Notes: a model not told the origin generated them from the letters alone. DNA of 64,000 bases from Beroe forskalii (GCA_011033025.1 WFMF01000492.1:60935-124934); one strand, 5' to 3'. Counted from the stretch's first letter, positions 45,519-57,896 are shown. Numbers and translations are program-made.

Positions 45519-46377
45519 ATGATTTTGATCTACCTCACTCTAATCTCCCTTCTGGCGGCAGTGGCCTTCCTACACTTGAAGCAGTGGTTATTGAGAAGGA
45601 AAGTGCGTCACATACCATCCGTACCTGTCCCACTAACATGGAAATGGTATTACGGCCATCTTCCGTTGTTCAATGTAATGAAGACGAAAAACCCAAGCTG
45701 GAACACCCCTATAATGCTAGAGACGGCGCGGAAAGAGTTAGGGGTTAAAACATATGTGTTTTTTTTGCCCACAGGGAATACTATTTACACGGTAGACTTA
45801 CCCATACTTTCAAGAGTTTTTAGTGACCACAACGAATTCAAGAAACCAGTACTACGACTTCTTGCATATGTAGATGGCAACAGATTTTTCGGATACAAAG
45901 GGCTCCTTACAGAAATGGGAAGTGAAGTTTGGTCAACTAAAAGGAAACAACTAGATCCCGCATTTAAAAGGCAGTTCTTGAAAATTTTGATGAAGGACAT
46001 GAACAAGAGTGTTCTGAAACTGTGCAATGAAATTCAGCAGAAGAGTGATGGAGATAAGATTCTTGATGTCTATGCTGAAATTGGGAAGGCTGCTCTTGAT
46101 GTTATCTGCATGTGTGGATTTGATCTCCATGACCAAAAGACAATAGAAGCGCTGGCTGAGCACGCATTAATAATTATTGATATACTTGAAAGTTACACTC
46201 CTGGGAATGCATTTAAGTTTAAATTTTCTCGGGAATTTGCACCGATGAGGAAAGCACTCAAGACATCGTTAAGCACTTCAAGACAGCTCCTGAAAGGTCA
46301 CCTAGCAGAACGGATCAAAATCATGAGAGAAAACCCTGAACGAAAATCGAATGATATCCTTGATCATATCATCAGAG
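45519..46377 (+). CDS. CYP46-like cytochrome P450, N-terminal exon (copy 1)
   Basis: 859 nt, ATG at 45519 to donor AGAG/GTAAGA, ending in phase 1. It encodes 286 residues. Residues 1-23 are a membrane anchor (MILIYLTLISLLAAVAFLHL), followed by a basic stretch and a Pro-rich hinge (HIPSVPVP, 31-38), as in ER-bound P450s. WSTKR at 138-142 is the C-helix WxxxR that contacts haem propionate; LDPAF follows, as in CYP46/CYP4-type enzymes. The exon stops at about the H helix (NDILDHIIRG). The oxygen-binding I helix, ExxR and haem-cysteine loop must lie on later exons, and I see none before the next copy. CYP46 enzymes hydroxylate cholesterol at C24; substrate here is unknown. The leader upstream of the ATG is identical in copy 2 for about 100 bp. 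Confidence 0.8.
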
Positions 46378-46675
46378 GTAAGAGTAACAGTTGTTGGAGA
46401 CAAAATACAGGTAATGGACCAATAATTCCGGTCAATATATTTGTACCTATACTATTTGTATACTATTACTATTTGTATACTATTACTATGAGTAGGTACC
46501 ATATAATATTATGAAGACATGAATTCAGCATTCTCCAACTAGTTGCTAACATTGTATCGTTTCAGCTGCCAGCTAACATAATTTGGCAATGTTTCGGTTA
46601 ACAAGTTATCATTTCAGATACTTCCTACTACCTAGGCATTGTTTTAGCTAATATGCCGTAATTTCACTCAAACAT

Positions 46676-46795
46676 AGCAATATTTCACCCATCATTTCAC
46701 TCATCATTTAACTCATCATTTCACTCATCATTTCACTCATCATTTCACTCATCATTTCACTCATCATTTCACTCATCATTTCACTCATCATTGAC
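46676..46795. repeat. 12-bp repeat CATTTCACTCAT
   Basis: About nine units. The paralogue at 51834-51916 has about seven. Confidence 0.9.
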
Positions 46796-47519
46796 TTCAG
46801 CAGATAAGAATGTACTACGTTTCATGGTTAGATAGTGGCAGTTGTTGGAGACAAAATACAGGTAATGGAGCATTAATTCAGGCCAATATATTTGTATCTA
46901 TTACTATGAGTACCATATATTATTATCAGGGCATGAATTCAGCATTCGGAACATTATTCTATTTCGGCTACCAATTGCTAACATTGTATCGTTGCAGTTG
47001 ACAGCTGAAATAGTGGTATGTTTCGGCTTACAGGTCATCATTTCAGATACTATCAAGGCATTGTTTTACCTAACATGCCGTAATTTCACCTAACACTCAA
47101 ACAGAAAAATATCTATATAGCAACATTTCACAAGTCATAATGACTTCAGAATTCAGATATGGTCAGGGGAGGACTTAATTTCGCTAGCTGTGCAGTGTGC
47201 ACGCACGTTGCGCATCAAACCTTTGACTTAAGTCTTCATGCAGCAGTTCTGAGGTCAAATAGCACTGCTGACATAATACTGCAGTCTGAATTATGAAATA
47301 TGTAAAAACCATTAAATTAAGATGAGGCCATATCTTATCGAATTCAGTAGTCTTGAACAATGAGATAACAGGAATCTCAACCCGGTAACCCCACTTCTTA
47401 TCTCCAGGTGGGTCATAAGCAACTTAAATTTCCACTCCTTGATAAACACTTTACGTCAGAAAGTTCTTACAAAGGAAAACAAATACAATCGATTTCAGAA
47501 CGGAATACGTAGATTCTAA

Positions 47520-47890
47520 ATTGGCCATCTCATCCATGAGTGATTTTTTTTCTTTTTTTTCATTTTTTTTAATTTCTTAATTTCTTAATTTTACTTTGTT
47601 TTTTTTTCTTAATGTTACTTTCAAAATTTTCTTAAACGGTTTCATTTTTATTTTACTTTGGTTTAATTTTGATTTTAATTTGATTTTATTTTGGTTTTAC
47701 TTTGATTTTGTTTTATTTTAATTTTAATTTTACTTTTATTTTCATTTCATTTTTTTTTAATTTCATTTTTATTTCATTTTCATTTCATCTTTATTTTATT
47801 TTCATTTGATTTTCATTCCATTTTGGTTTGATTTTTATTTTATTTTGGTCTTATTTTTGATTACGATAAGAATTGCTTTTTTTAATTTAA
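47520..47890. repeat. T-rich TTTTATTTTCATTT tract
   Basis: A strand-asymmetric low-complexity tract, nearly free of A-runs and C on this strand, conserved at 52665-53030. Confidence 0.9.
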
Positions 47891-48885
47891 AAAAAGGCCA
47901 TTAGCCACCTCGGCCACCATACTCTTGTAATATGATACTGAACATTTTGATACGGACAGCAGTGATACTAGCCATCACCCATTGTTCATATCTTTGTTAT
48001 CAGTTGGTTTTCAGAGCAAGTCTGTTTTTAGTTGACTGGTATGGTTTGTCCATTTTTCTCAGAATTTTTCTTGTCTGTTTTCAGTTTTTTCCTTGCCTGT
48101 TTTGTTTCACAAAAAGGCAAATGAGGTTAGAAATGGACGTGGTTTGGAGTATAATGGAAGAATTTGTGTATACTACCTTTATCCGTAATTTTAAATCTGA
48201 AAAGTGCACGGAAAATTACCACGGCCGTGCCCCTAACTACTACTTTATAATGTCACTAGCGTTGGAGTGTTATGAGACAGTGGCATCCTATGCAGTGTGC
48301 AGTGTGCTCTGCACAGAGCAAGTTACAGACCAATTCTCTGGTATTCCTTACTTCGACCCAGGTGGCAAATTTCATCAAGTAATTTCACGATAAGGCTCAT
48401 GATATCCCTCCGTCGTCCATTCTGATCCGTGCTTCACTAAGTCCCAAGTTTCTTAGGGTTCTCAATTTCAAAATCCGTTATACAAGCTTCTTAATGCACT
48501 TCGACTGAGAATAGCCACAGATAGAGTAAATACCAATTCAGAGTTCAGACGTGACAAAAAACTAAAGGTGAAATGAAATCAAAAGATTCGGGTCATCAGA
48601 GTTTAAAGCCGCACGCAGCATAGGAAGGTTGAAATCAGCCTGTCATATGAACACGCGCGCCCTGACCATTTAGAGTTTCATTTTTCTTTGAATTGAATTA
48701 TGGACCACACAGTGTTACGGTCCCACGTGAAGCGCTGAATGTCCAACTTTTTTACAGCTGGGTTTGATTAGATTCAGACTTGACTCTTAATATTATTTTA
48801 TCGCATTACTGATAATTCATGTCGTCCTTATAATTTGCCTGGATTTCTGAATCCAGTTCGTTTTGAGATCCACCGACTTTTTCCT

Positions 48886-49345
48886 TAAGAATTCCTTTGT
48901 GTGTCCCTAGTGGGGTTGCAAACTACCTAGCTTACAGCGCTCATTTCAGATTCAACATATTATTGAAAAGTCTATTTTGTTACTTATTGCTCTGGGGGTC
49001 ACCAGCCAACGGCCATCGGCCAATTGGCCGAGATTCAGAATTTTTTGGCCGTTTTTTAAATTTTGATATTTACCGCTCTTTAGGGGGTCCAATCCTTGCA
49101 TGATGGCTCCTTAATTCTGATGAAAGGGCTTGACAATTAATTATAAGACTGCAGCACTGAGTCCTGTAAGGAATCACTCACCCTGACATTGGACTATTGG
49201 AGCTAAAGTTGGCTTCCCAGAATTCTGTCAACCTCAAGGCCCTCAAGGGGGGGGGGGCCTTCCACCACTAAAATCACCTTTCCACAACTAATATTACATC
49301 CTTCAACACCAGTGCTTCCTTCACCTTCACCTACATTCTTCCACC
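48886..49345. repeat. P450 upstream block E, copy 1
   Basis: From AATTCCTTTGTGTGTCCCTAG this matches 55363-55836. It carries GGCCAATTGGCCGA words and a G12 run (49245-49257). In copy 1 it leads to an esterase relic and no P450 exon. Confidence 0.8.
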
Positions 49346-50265
49346 GACCTTCTTTCCAGTACAGCCCTCTCTGCCCCAATTAATAGCCCTGAAAGTGCCC
49401 GTGCCCATTTAGTCGCCCTGCCTCAGTGCCTCACACTATAGCACCATGGATTCCACATCCCTGTGTCGCCTTAGTACCTTGGCTCAACTCGCTCATGATC
49501 AGCCACTGCTCCTCAATTTCGTTCTGAGTCTTCTACCCAGTCTCCTTCTCAGTCTTTTCATCCTGTCCTGCAGCCCCTGGCCCTTCCCAATGGATTCCTT
49601 GTCCATCCCAATCGAGTGTTGCAGAAACCACCAACTCCCCCTTCTGCTGCACACATATCTATCCCTCCACCTGGGTGTAATACTTGGTGACTTGACGAAT
49701 GGCGTAGCCTGCACATCCTGGATATGATGGTACAATATCTGGTCTCCAAGCCACAACAGATCCATACCTTAACCAGATTATAGTCCCTCTATCTCTCCAT
49801 TATAGGCAACTCATCATTGGAGACTCTATGGTTAATGAGGGTCTCACTGTTACTGTACACATCTGCAAAGGGGGAATTCACCCTGACCAGGTGATTCCTC
49901 TGCTCATAGCGCCATAAAACCGGTAAACCCCCAACATTCCATCCCCTACTTCAGTACAGCAAATCTGTAGAGGAAAGCGGCGGATCAAACATCATTGTTC
50001 GAGGATTGCTGCGAAATTTGACCCCCCCGACATTACATTCCTCGATGAATCAACACAGATCAAACGCATTGATCCGCAGCTTATTCAAGGTCTTTACCTC
50101 TCCTGAACCAAGATGTTCCATGTCACCAGAGGAGACGTGTCCAAGCCATCAGTCCTGGAAGTAAGGAGAAACGAGAGGATCCAGATCCTTATCCGGAACT
50201 ACTGCTGACAGCTTCCTGACTACGACTACATGTCTTATAGAGTTTTGAGTCTTACATGTCTTATA
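49346..50265 (+). pseudogene. Decayed SGNH/GDSL-esterase ORF relic, copy 2
   Basis: The best-preserved front part: HYRQLIIGDSMVNEG, then TVTVHICKGGIHPDQVIPLL and a stop near 49917. GDS is block I of SGNH hydrolases, and the V..CKGGI...I spacing resembles the segment after it. The Asp-His end seen in copies 1 and 3 is missing here, where the sequence passes into ACATGTCTTATAGAGTTT repeats. Frameshifts are present upstream. Confidence 0.45.
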
Positions 50266-50458
50266 GAGTTTATATGAGATATTTTGTTTTGATAAAATAA
50301 TGTGTGGTATACAGTCACTATGAAATAAGATTATTGCAATATCCAAATCCTGTCTATCAGATATAAGTAATTATGGGGGATCAGGTGTCGGGGGATATAA
50401 TGTCGCAGGAAAAGGTCGCTTGAGGAGCATAGGGTCGATTAGTGTAGTAATATGGTGA

Positions 50459-50497
50459 GTAATAATGTCGAGCCCCGAAGGGGCGAGCCATTATTAC
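50459..50497. repeat. Hairpin with GAA loop
   Basis: GTAATAATG...GCCCC GAA GGGGC...CATTATTAC. The CCC-GAA-GGG apex is the same as in the GC-hairpin islands at 33.9 and 60.3 kb. Confidence 0.7.
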
Positions 50498-51410
50498 GAA
50501 CCGTATTACGTACTAATACAACCACTATTAAGGAGGAACACATCCAGTTAAGTTTTGTTGCAAAAACCGCTCGTTTTAAGGTGGTTAGGGTCACGTGATA
50601 GCGATGACTGCTACACAAGCGAATGAGCAATGAGTATCATGCGTCACGGTCTTGCCACTGGGACAAAACGTGACACGCACACGATCAAATTCCGCTTCTC
50701 TCTTTGGTTAGTGTTTCAGTAACGTGGCATAGGGCGTCAGGACATCCCTATCACATTAAGTGTCGGAGAACTTCACACAATATTATGCCTGTATCTCTAT
50801 AGCTCTAGAATTCGATTAAAATACTTGCAACTTGCAAGATGCGGCTCATTTTATAATTCACTGTTAATATTTTGTTCCTTCTTTGTAACTCGCAAATTGT
50901 AACCCATTGATCTGGAATAATTCGTTTGAATTTGATAATCATGAGTTGATCCAAGATACTGCACTCATTTATGACTCTGGCTTAACGACTTGCCCAATCT
51001 AACAGACCAACAATCTACAGTCATTCAGTTTGCCTATTATTCAGTTAGTTAGTCATTCACTTAAGACTTTAAGAGTATCAATCCTTACTGAGTCATTGTT
51101 TCGGGATTCAGGTATGGGACACGTGTACTTTTCAGTTTCTCAGGTTGGCTTTTACATAAAAAAGGCGTTTGAAATGAGGGCATTAAAATGTTTTTAACTA
51201 CTGAATTGATTATTTTCTATTGCATATTATTTTGTGCGCGCAATTTTATAACACTTTTGTATGGATGATAACTTATACTACTACAGTTTTTGTTTTGTTT
51301 TGTTGTTTCTCAAGTAGGTACGCATTCAAATAGCCGATTGAATGTTTGAATTCTGCGGAATCAACACTCTCCTTAAGTCCTCATTAATGTACCCATGAAT
51401 ACAAAACGCC
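50498..51410. other. Spacer, nothing recognised
   Basis: AT-rich, no supported gene. The sequence has no match to the other P450 modules in this window. Confidence 0.4.
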
Positions 51411-51590
51411 CTCATTGCTTTAATAACCTTGAAACGTGAATCGTCAAATCGTCAAATCGACTAGCTTTGCTACCACAGTGCACCGCCGGGCTGCGATTAA
51501 AAATTCATATCATCACTTTTAATCGTATAATTTTAGGTACATCTGTGGCTGCGAAACCCAAACAATTTTCAATTGTTTTTGGCTATCCTT
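51411..51590. mobile_element. Single arm of the TGGATAGCC foldback element
   Basis: Copy of 35702-35871 continuing into CAATTTTCAATTGTTTTTGG. It abuts intron block D copy 2, about 65 bp inside where the P450 splice donor should be. Confidence 0.75.
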
Positions 51591-54012
51591 TGTACCTATA
51601 CTATTTGTATACTATTAATATTTGTATACTATTACTATGAGTAGGTACCATATAATATTATGAAGACATGAATTCAGCATTCTCCAACTAGTTGCTAACA
51701 TTGTATCGTTTCAGCTGCCAGCTGACATAATTTGGCAATGTTTCGGTTAACAAGTTATCATTTCAGATACTTCCTACTACCTAGGCATTGTTTTAGCTAA
51801 TATGCCGTAATTTCACTCAAACATAGCAATATTTCACTCATCATTTCACTCATCATTTCACTCATCATTTAACTCATCATTTCACTCATCATTTCACTCA
51901 TCATTTCACTCATCATTGACTTCAGCAGATAAGAATGTACTACGTTTCATGGTTAGATAGTGGCAGTTGTTGGAGACAAAAATACAGGTAATGGAGCATT
52001 AATTCAGGCCAATATATTTGTCTATTACTATGAGTACCATATATTATTATCAGGGCATGAATTCAGCATTCGGAACATTATTCTATTTCGGCTACCAATT
52101 GCTAACATTGTATCGTTGCAGTTGACAGCTGAAATAGTGGTATGTTTCGGCTTACAGGTCATCATTTCAGATACTATCAAGGCATTGTTTTACCCTAACA
52201 TGCCGTAATTTTCCAACACTCAAACAGAAAAATATCTATATAGCAACATTTCACAAGTCATAATGACTTCAGAATTCAGATATGGTCAGGGGAGGACTTG
52301 ATTTCGCTAGCTGTGCAGTGTGCACGCACGTTGCGCATCAAACCTTTGACTTAAGTCTTCATGCAGCAGTTCTGAGGTCAAATAGCATTGCTGACATAAT
52401 ACTGCAGTCTGAATTATGAAATATGTAAAAACCATTAAATTAAGATGAGGCCATATCTTATCGAATTCAGTAGTCTTGAACAATGAGATAACAGGAATCA
52501 CAACCCGGTAACCCCACTTCTTATCTCCAGGTGGGTCATAAGCAACTTAAATTTCCACTCCTTGATATTAACACTTTACGTCAGAAAGTTCTTACAAAGG
52601 AAAACAAATACAATCGATTTCAGAACGGAATACGTAGATTCTAAATTGGCCATCTCATCCATGAGTGTTTTTTTTTTCTTTTTTTTTCTTTTTTTTTAAA
52701 TTTCTTAATTTCTTAATTTTACTTCTTTTTTTTTCTTAATGTTACTTTCAAAATTTTTTTAAATGGTTTCATTTTTATTTTACTTTGGTTTAATTTTGAT
52801 TTTAATTTGATTTTATTTTGGTTCTACTTTGATTTTGTTTTATTTTAATTTTACTTTTATTTTCATTTCATTTTTATTTTTTTATTTCATTTTTATTTCA
52901 TTTTCATTTCATCTTTATTTTATTTTCATTTGATTTTCATTTCATTTTGGTTTGATTTTTATTTTATTTTGGTCTTATTTTCATTTTATTTTTGATTACG
53001 ATAAGAATTGCTTTTTTTAATTTAAAAAAAGGCCATTAGCCACCTCGGCCACCATACTCTTGTAATATGATACTGAACATTTTGATACGGACAGCAGTGA
53101 TACTAGCCATCACCCATTGTTCATATCTTTGTTATCAGTTGGTTTTCAGAGCAAGTCTGTTTTAGTTGACTGTATGGTTTGTCCATTTTCTCAGAATTTT
53201 CTTGTCTGTTTTCAGTTTTTCCCTTGCCTGTTTTGTTTCACAAAAGGCAAAATGAGGAATTAGAAATGGACGTGGTTTGGAGTATAATGGAAGGAATTTG
53301 TGTATACTACCTTTATCCGTAATTTAAATCTGAAAAGTGCACGGAAAATTACCGGCCGTGCCCCTAACTACTACTTTTATAATGTCACTAGCGTTGAGTG
53401 TTATGACACGGTGGCATCCTATGCAGTGTGCGGTGTGCTCTGCACAGAGCTAGTTACCGAACCAATTCTCTGGTATTCCTTACTTCGACCCAGGTGGCAA
53501 ATTTCATCAAGTAATTTCACGATAAGGCTCATGATGTCCCTCCGTCGTCCATTCTGATCCGTGCTTCACTAAGTCCCAAATTTCTTAGGGTTCTCAATTT
53601 CAAAATCCGTTATCACAAGCTTCTTAATGCACTTGGACTGAGAATAGCCACAGATAGAGTAAATACCAATGCAGAGTTCAGACGTGACAAAAAACTAAAG
53701 GTGAAATGAAAATAACTGCCAAAAGATTCGGGTCATCAGAGTTTAAAGCCGCACGCAGCATAGGAAAGTTGAAATCAGCCTGTCATATGAACACGCGCGC
53801 CCTGACCATTTAGAGTTTCATTTTTCTTTGAATTGAATTATGGACCACACAGTGTTACGGTCCCACGTGAAGCGCTGAATGTCCAACTTTTTTACAGCTG
53901 GGTTTGATTAGATTCAGACTTGACTCTTGATATTATTTTATCGCATTACTGATAATTCATGTCGTCCTTATAATTTGCCTGGATTTCTGAATCCAGTTCG
54001 TTTTGAGACCCA
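51591..54012. repeat. P450 intron block D, copy 2 (exon lost)
   Basis: Close to copy 1 throughout, but the P450 exon and first 65 bp of intron are absent, replaced by the foldback arm. Numerous 1-nt deletions relative to copy 1 break the shared ORF (53300-53557 remains). Confidence 0.85.
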
Positions 54013-55362
54013 GCGAAACAATTGTTTTCAAATATTATGTTGCCACGCCTTAAATACAAACCATGAGGTTCACCTGAGTAATTAGATCAAAAACGAAACT
54101 CCTAGTACACTCAGATCCAAAGATATCTGGCATTACTAAAATTAGATCATCGTCAGACTTTCTCCATCGTGCTCTCTAGATTTACATTGAAATGTATGTG
54201 ACTCAGACACTATCTGTATCTCGGTCCAGGAAGGTCGTAGACTTCAATTTTTGCTCTAAATGTTCACAATGAACACATTTATATACAACTAGCAGGCCCG
54301 TTGGGCCTGCAGACACACAGCTCACTCGGCGCTGCTACGCAGCACCTCGTTCGCAAATATTGAACACTACCATTCAAATTGATTGGATAATTTTTACCGG
54401 GTTTACCGCATCAAAAAATTGCAATCAGATCAGTTATACGCAACGAATTTTATGAAGGAGCAGGGTGAAAAAATAGTTCGACGATTTGTCTCAGTAATTG
54501 TGCTAAATCATGTGACTTTGTTCCGTTTTGTTCCGCAGGATGATGTTAAATCTGACAACTGATGCCCATACTGATTACTGACATTGGACTTTCATATTGA
54601 CCGGGCCAGGATCAATTCTTGGTAATCTGCTTCACCTATATTCAACTCGGAATAAATTGTACACTTTTGTAAACCTTAGATTGCTCTAAGCGTTCAATTT
54701 CAAAATTACAGTTACTACTGTTATCACCGACTAAGCATTGATTATAGACCGAACTCTGCCACAGTTTTATGATAACAATCCATCTGAAATATCCTCCGTT
54801 ATTCAAGTTATGTCCATTCTCCATCTTGAGATCTTGAAGTAAAGAAAACGCCAAAAATTTTCAAAAGCCTTAACAGCACAGCATTTAAAAGCAGTTGCGT
54901 AATAGAAAGCACTCGCATAGAACTGATCATAATCTGCACGTGCACTAAAATTGGTTTCCATAGCAACAGCACCTCCTTTCTCCCGTTTGTATTCGTTTTC
55001 CTTGATAATTTCTTGGCAAGCTCAAATTTAATTGTGTACGGGAGCACAAACATTATTCACGTGCTCTTGCGAAATTATAATTAAGACTTGTTAACAAACA
55101 TATGGTCTAAAATGATCATGAACCAAGTTAATTGGGAAACAATTATCAATAAAAACACCGCAATGCAATGTGTTTATTTAGTGAAATGTGATAGCACACC
55201 GCAATGGAGAAGGAATTTTGTAATCACGATTTTCTATATTAAGCGATAGTAGGGCGTAGGAAGTAGATACGAATATAGGAATTTGACCAAATTATTTTCT
55301 CCAAGAGAAACAGTGCATATCATAAAATGTGTAGGTTAAAACTCGCTTTACTCGTCCTTACA
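54013..55362. other. 1.35-kb insertion between blocks D and E, copy 2
   Basis: Copy 1 passes from block D to E within about 25 bp, so this is extra sequence. Short minus-strand ORFs (54642-54854, 54808-55053) are unrecognised. Near the left end two hairpins lie at 54292-54310 and 54331-54343. On the minus strand the first reads GCAGGCCC-AAC-GGGCCTGC followed by TAGTT, somewhat like a Helitron 3' end (hairpin then CTAG). Confidence 0.4.
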
Positions 55363-55836
55363 AATTCCTTTGTGTGTCCCTAGTGGGGTTGCAAACTAAC
55401 TAGCTTACAGCGCTCATTTCAGATTCAACATATTATTGAAAAGTCTATTTTGTTAGTTATTGCTCTGGGGGGGGGTTCACCAGCCAACGGCCATCGGCCA
55501 ATTGGCCGAAATTCAGAATTTTTTAGACGGTTGGCCGTTTTTTAATTTTGATATTTACTGCTCTTTAGGGGGGTCCAATCCTTGCATGATGGCTCCTTAA
55601 TTCTGATGAAAGGGCTTGACAATTAATTATAAGACTGCGGCACTGAGTCCTGTAAGGAATCACTCACCCTGACATTGGACTATTGGAGCTAAAGTTGGCT
55701 TCTCAGAATTCTGTCAACCTCAAGGCCCTGCAACCAGTAAAATCCACTCCTGTTTCCACTTCCGGAGGGGGGGGGGGGCTTCCACCACTAAGATCACCTT
55801 TCCACAACTAATATTACATCCTTCAACACCAGTGCT
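55363..55836. repeat. P450 upstream block E, copy 2
   Basis: Matches 48890-49330, then departs at ACCAGTGCT, where a palindrome cluster replaces about 900 bp of copy 1. Confidence 0.8.
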
Positions 55837-55985
55837 CTTGCTCGAGCAATTGCCCGGGTAATACCTCCAACTATTACCCGAGCTATTGCTCGAGCAATAG
55901 CTCGGGTAAGCAAAACAAAAACATTCTAGACAGGCTTGCTCGAGCAATTGCTCGAGCAATAGCTCCTCAAATTCCCTGTCTAGAA
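55837..55985. repeat. Cluster of CTCGAGCAATTG palindromes
   Basis: A 36-bp perfect palindrome at 55874-55909 (half TTACCCGAGCTATTGCTC) and a 24-bp one at 55936-55959 (half TTGCTCGAGCAA). The second is bracketed by inverted TTCTAGACAGG at 55924-55934 and 55975-55985. Confidence 0.9.
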
Positions 55986-56129
55986 CGGGTCTTATCTGAG
56001 ATATTTTGTTTTGATAAAATAATGTGTGGTATACAGTCACTATGAAATAAGATTATTGCAATATCCAAATCCTGTCTATCAGATATAAGTAATTATGGGG
56101 GATCAAGTGTCGGGGGACGTAATGTCGGA

Positions 56130-56640
56130 GGGTCAAATGAATTGCATGAATTGCAAGAGGCCTCAGTCTATCCTAGGAATCATTGCCTCCCAATATTCAT
56201 ATAATAGTGTCAGGACATTATGATCTCCCCATCCTGCCATGATGTCTTATAGATCAAGTGTTGGGGGATGTTATGTCGGAGGGTCAAATTAATTGCATGC
56301 TGCACTACACAAAAGGCCTAAGCCAATCCTAGGAATCATTGCAAACTATAAGGCAGGCTTAGTACTTGCACTGCGTAAACTATTTAGGACTGCTAGGCAA
56401 GGGCTCGTGAATGTCATCCATAGGTCATATACATGCAGGAAGACAGTCCATAGATTGAGTGTTTCATACATGAACAGGAAATAGTTCCAGGCGTGGCAGG
56501 GAATCAGGGAAAAGACAATGTGACTACACTGGAATGGATTTATAAGACTATAAGGGAAGAACCTTACAGTAGGGATGGTCTAGAGCTACACTTGAACTTA
56601 TCAAGGGTAAAAACTACATATCCTAGACCATTAACAACTT
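56130..56640 (+). pseudogene. Decayed SGNH/GDSL-esterase ORF relic, copy 3
   Basis: Holds the back half only: IIANYKAGLVLALRKLFRTA in one frame, then YSRDGLELHLNLSRVKTT at 56560-56625, a version of the Asp-His block with a small insertion (DGLELHLN against DGLHLN in copy 1). The nucleophile block is absent, so it is not functional. Confidence 0.4.
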
Positions 56641-57040
56641 TCAAAAGTTGATTTCGGCAACATAAAACAGCATTATTTAAACGTATGGAGCTTGGGCCTT
56701 CTTCAAGCCCAAGGGCAAATTGCGTCTGTTTCAACGACCTTGATTGACACATTTGACACCCTCCACCAATCAAAATAGCAGGAAAATGTAAGTTATAGAA
56801 ATTGCAACAACTTTTTCTCTCGCAACTTTCAACTATAATGCTTCTGGCGGAAACCAGGGATAAAAAAAGGAAAAAAACGGCCAAACGGCCAACTAGCCGA
56901 AACAGCAAATTTTAAGACGGTTGGCCGTTGGCCGGTGGACCCCCCTGCTCTGTAAAGAAGGTTTTTGACAATTGATCTCTCATTTATTAGGAAGTAAACC
57001 AATTACCTCACATTGTCCTTGACCACTACTCCACAGCAGG

Positions 57041-57896
57041 ATGATTTTGATCTACCTCACTCTAATCTCCCTTCTGGCTGTAGTGGCCTTCCTACACTTG
57101 AAACAGTGGTTAATGAGAAGGAAAGTGCGTCACATACCATCCGTACCTGTCCCACTAACATGGAAATGGTACTTCGGCCATCTTCCGTTGTTCAATGTAA
57201 TGAAGACGAAAAACCCAAGCTGGAACACCCCTATAATGCTAGAGGAGGCACGGAAAGAGTTAGGGGTTAAAACATATGTGCTTTTTTTGCCCACAGGGAA
57301 TACTATTTACACGGTAGACTTACCCATACTTTCAAGAGTTTTTAGTGACCACAACGAATTCAAGAAACCAGTAAGACCTCTTGCTTATATAAATGGCAAC
57401 AGATTCTTCGGATACAAAGGGCTCCTTACAGATATGGGAGGTGAAGTTTGGTCCACCAAAAGGAAACAACTAGATCCCGCATTTAAAAAACAGTTCTTGA
57501 AAATTTTGATGAAGGACATGAACGAGACTGCTCTAAAACTGTGCAATGAAATCCAGCAGAAGAGTGATGGAGATAAGATTCTTGATATCTATGCTGAAAC
57601 TGCGAGGGCTGCTCTTGATGTTATCTGCATGTGTGGATTTGATCTCCATGACCAAAAGACAATAGAAGCGCTGGCTGAGCACGCATTAATAATTATTGAT
57701 ATACTTGAAAGTTACACTGCTGGGAATAGATTTAAGTTCAAATATTCTCGGGAATTTGCACCGATGAGGAAAGCAGTGAAGAAATCAGTCAGCACAGCAA
57801 GGCAGATCCTGAAACGTCACCTGGCAGTACGGATCCAAATGACGAGAGAAAATCCTGAACGAGATTCAAACGACATTCTGGATCATATCATCAGAG
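57041..57896 (+). CDS. CYP46-like cytochrome P450, N-terminal exon (copy 2)
   Basis: 856 nt, 285 residues, same start context and donor (AGAG/GTAAGA, phase 1) as copy 1 and one codon shorter near residue 112. By hand I count about 35 amino-acid differences from copy 1, spread along the exon and densest in the last 40 residues. The anchor, HIPSVPVP hinge and WSTKR (137-141) are intact, so the reading frame has been kept. As with copy 1 no I-helix, ExxR or haem-loop exon is visible downstream; the intron is interrupted at 58218 by a 3.9-kb block of nested repeats, and the next coding sequence is another N-terminal exon. It may be a headpiece only, or splice to exons beyond the window. Confidence 0.8.

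Larger units (their letters stand above)
46443..48885. repeat. P450 intron block D, copy 1
   Basis: It matches 51590-54012 over 2.4 kb and, in pieces, 57930-58215 and 62090-63130. It contains an internal 430-bp tandem duplication (46390-46800 against 46838-47150), a 12-bp repeat (46676-46795), a T-rich tract and an ORF at 47932-48393. The ORF (153 codons, starting MILNILIRTAVILAITHCSY) is broken by 1-nt indels in the other copies and has no known domain, so I do not call it a gene. Confidence 0.85.

Noticed and set aside
45491..45748. 85-codon ORF overlapping the start of P450 copy 1 (also at 57013)
   Set aside because: A frame-shifted reading of the same DNA as the P450 exon. It is conserved only because the exon is conserved.
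47932..48393. 153-codon ORF in the P450 intron
   Set aside because: No domain recognised, and both paralogous copies are broken by frameshifts, so there is no sign of selection. Sequencing errors in the other copies are the one reason to look again.
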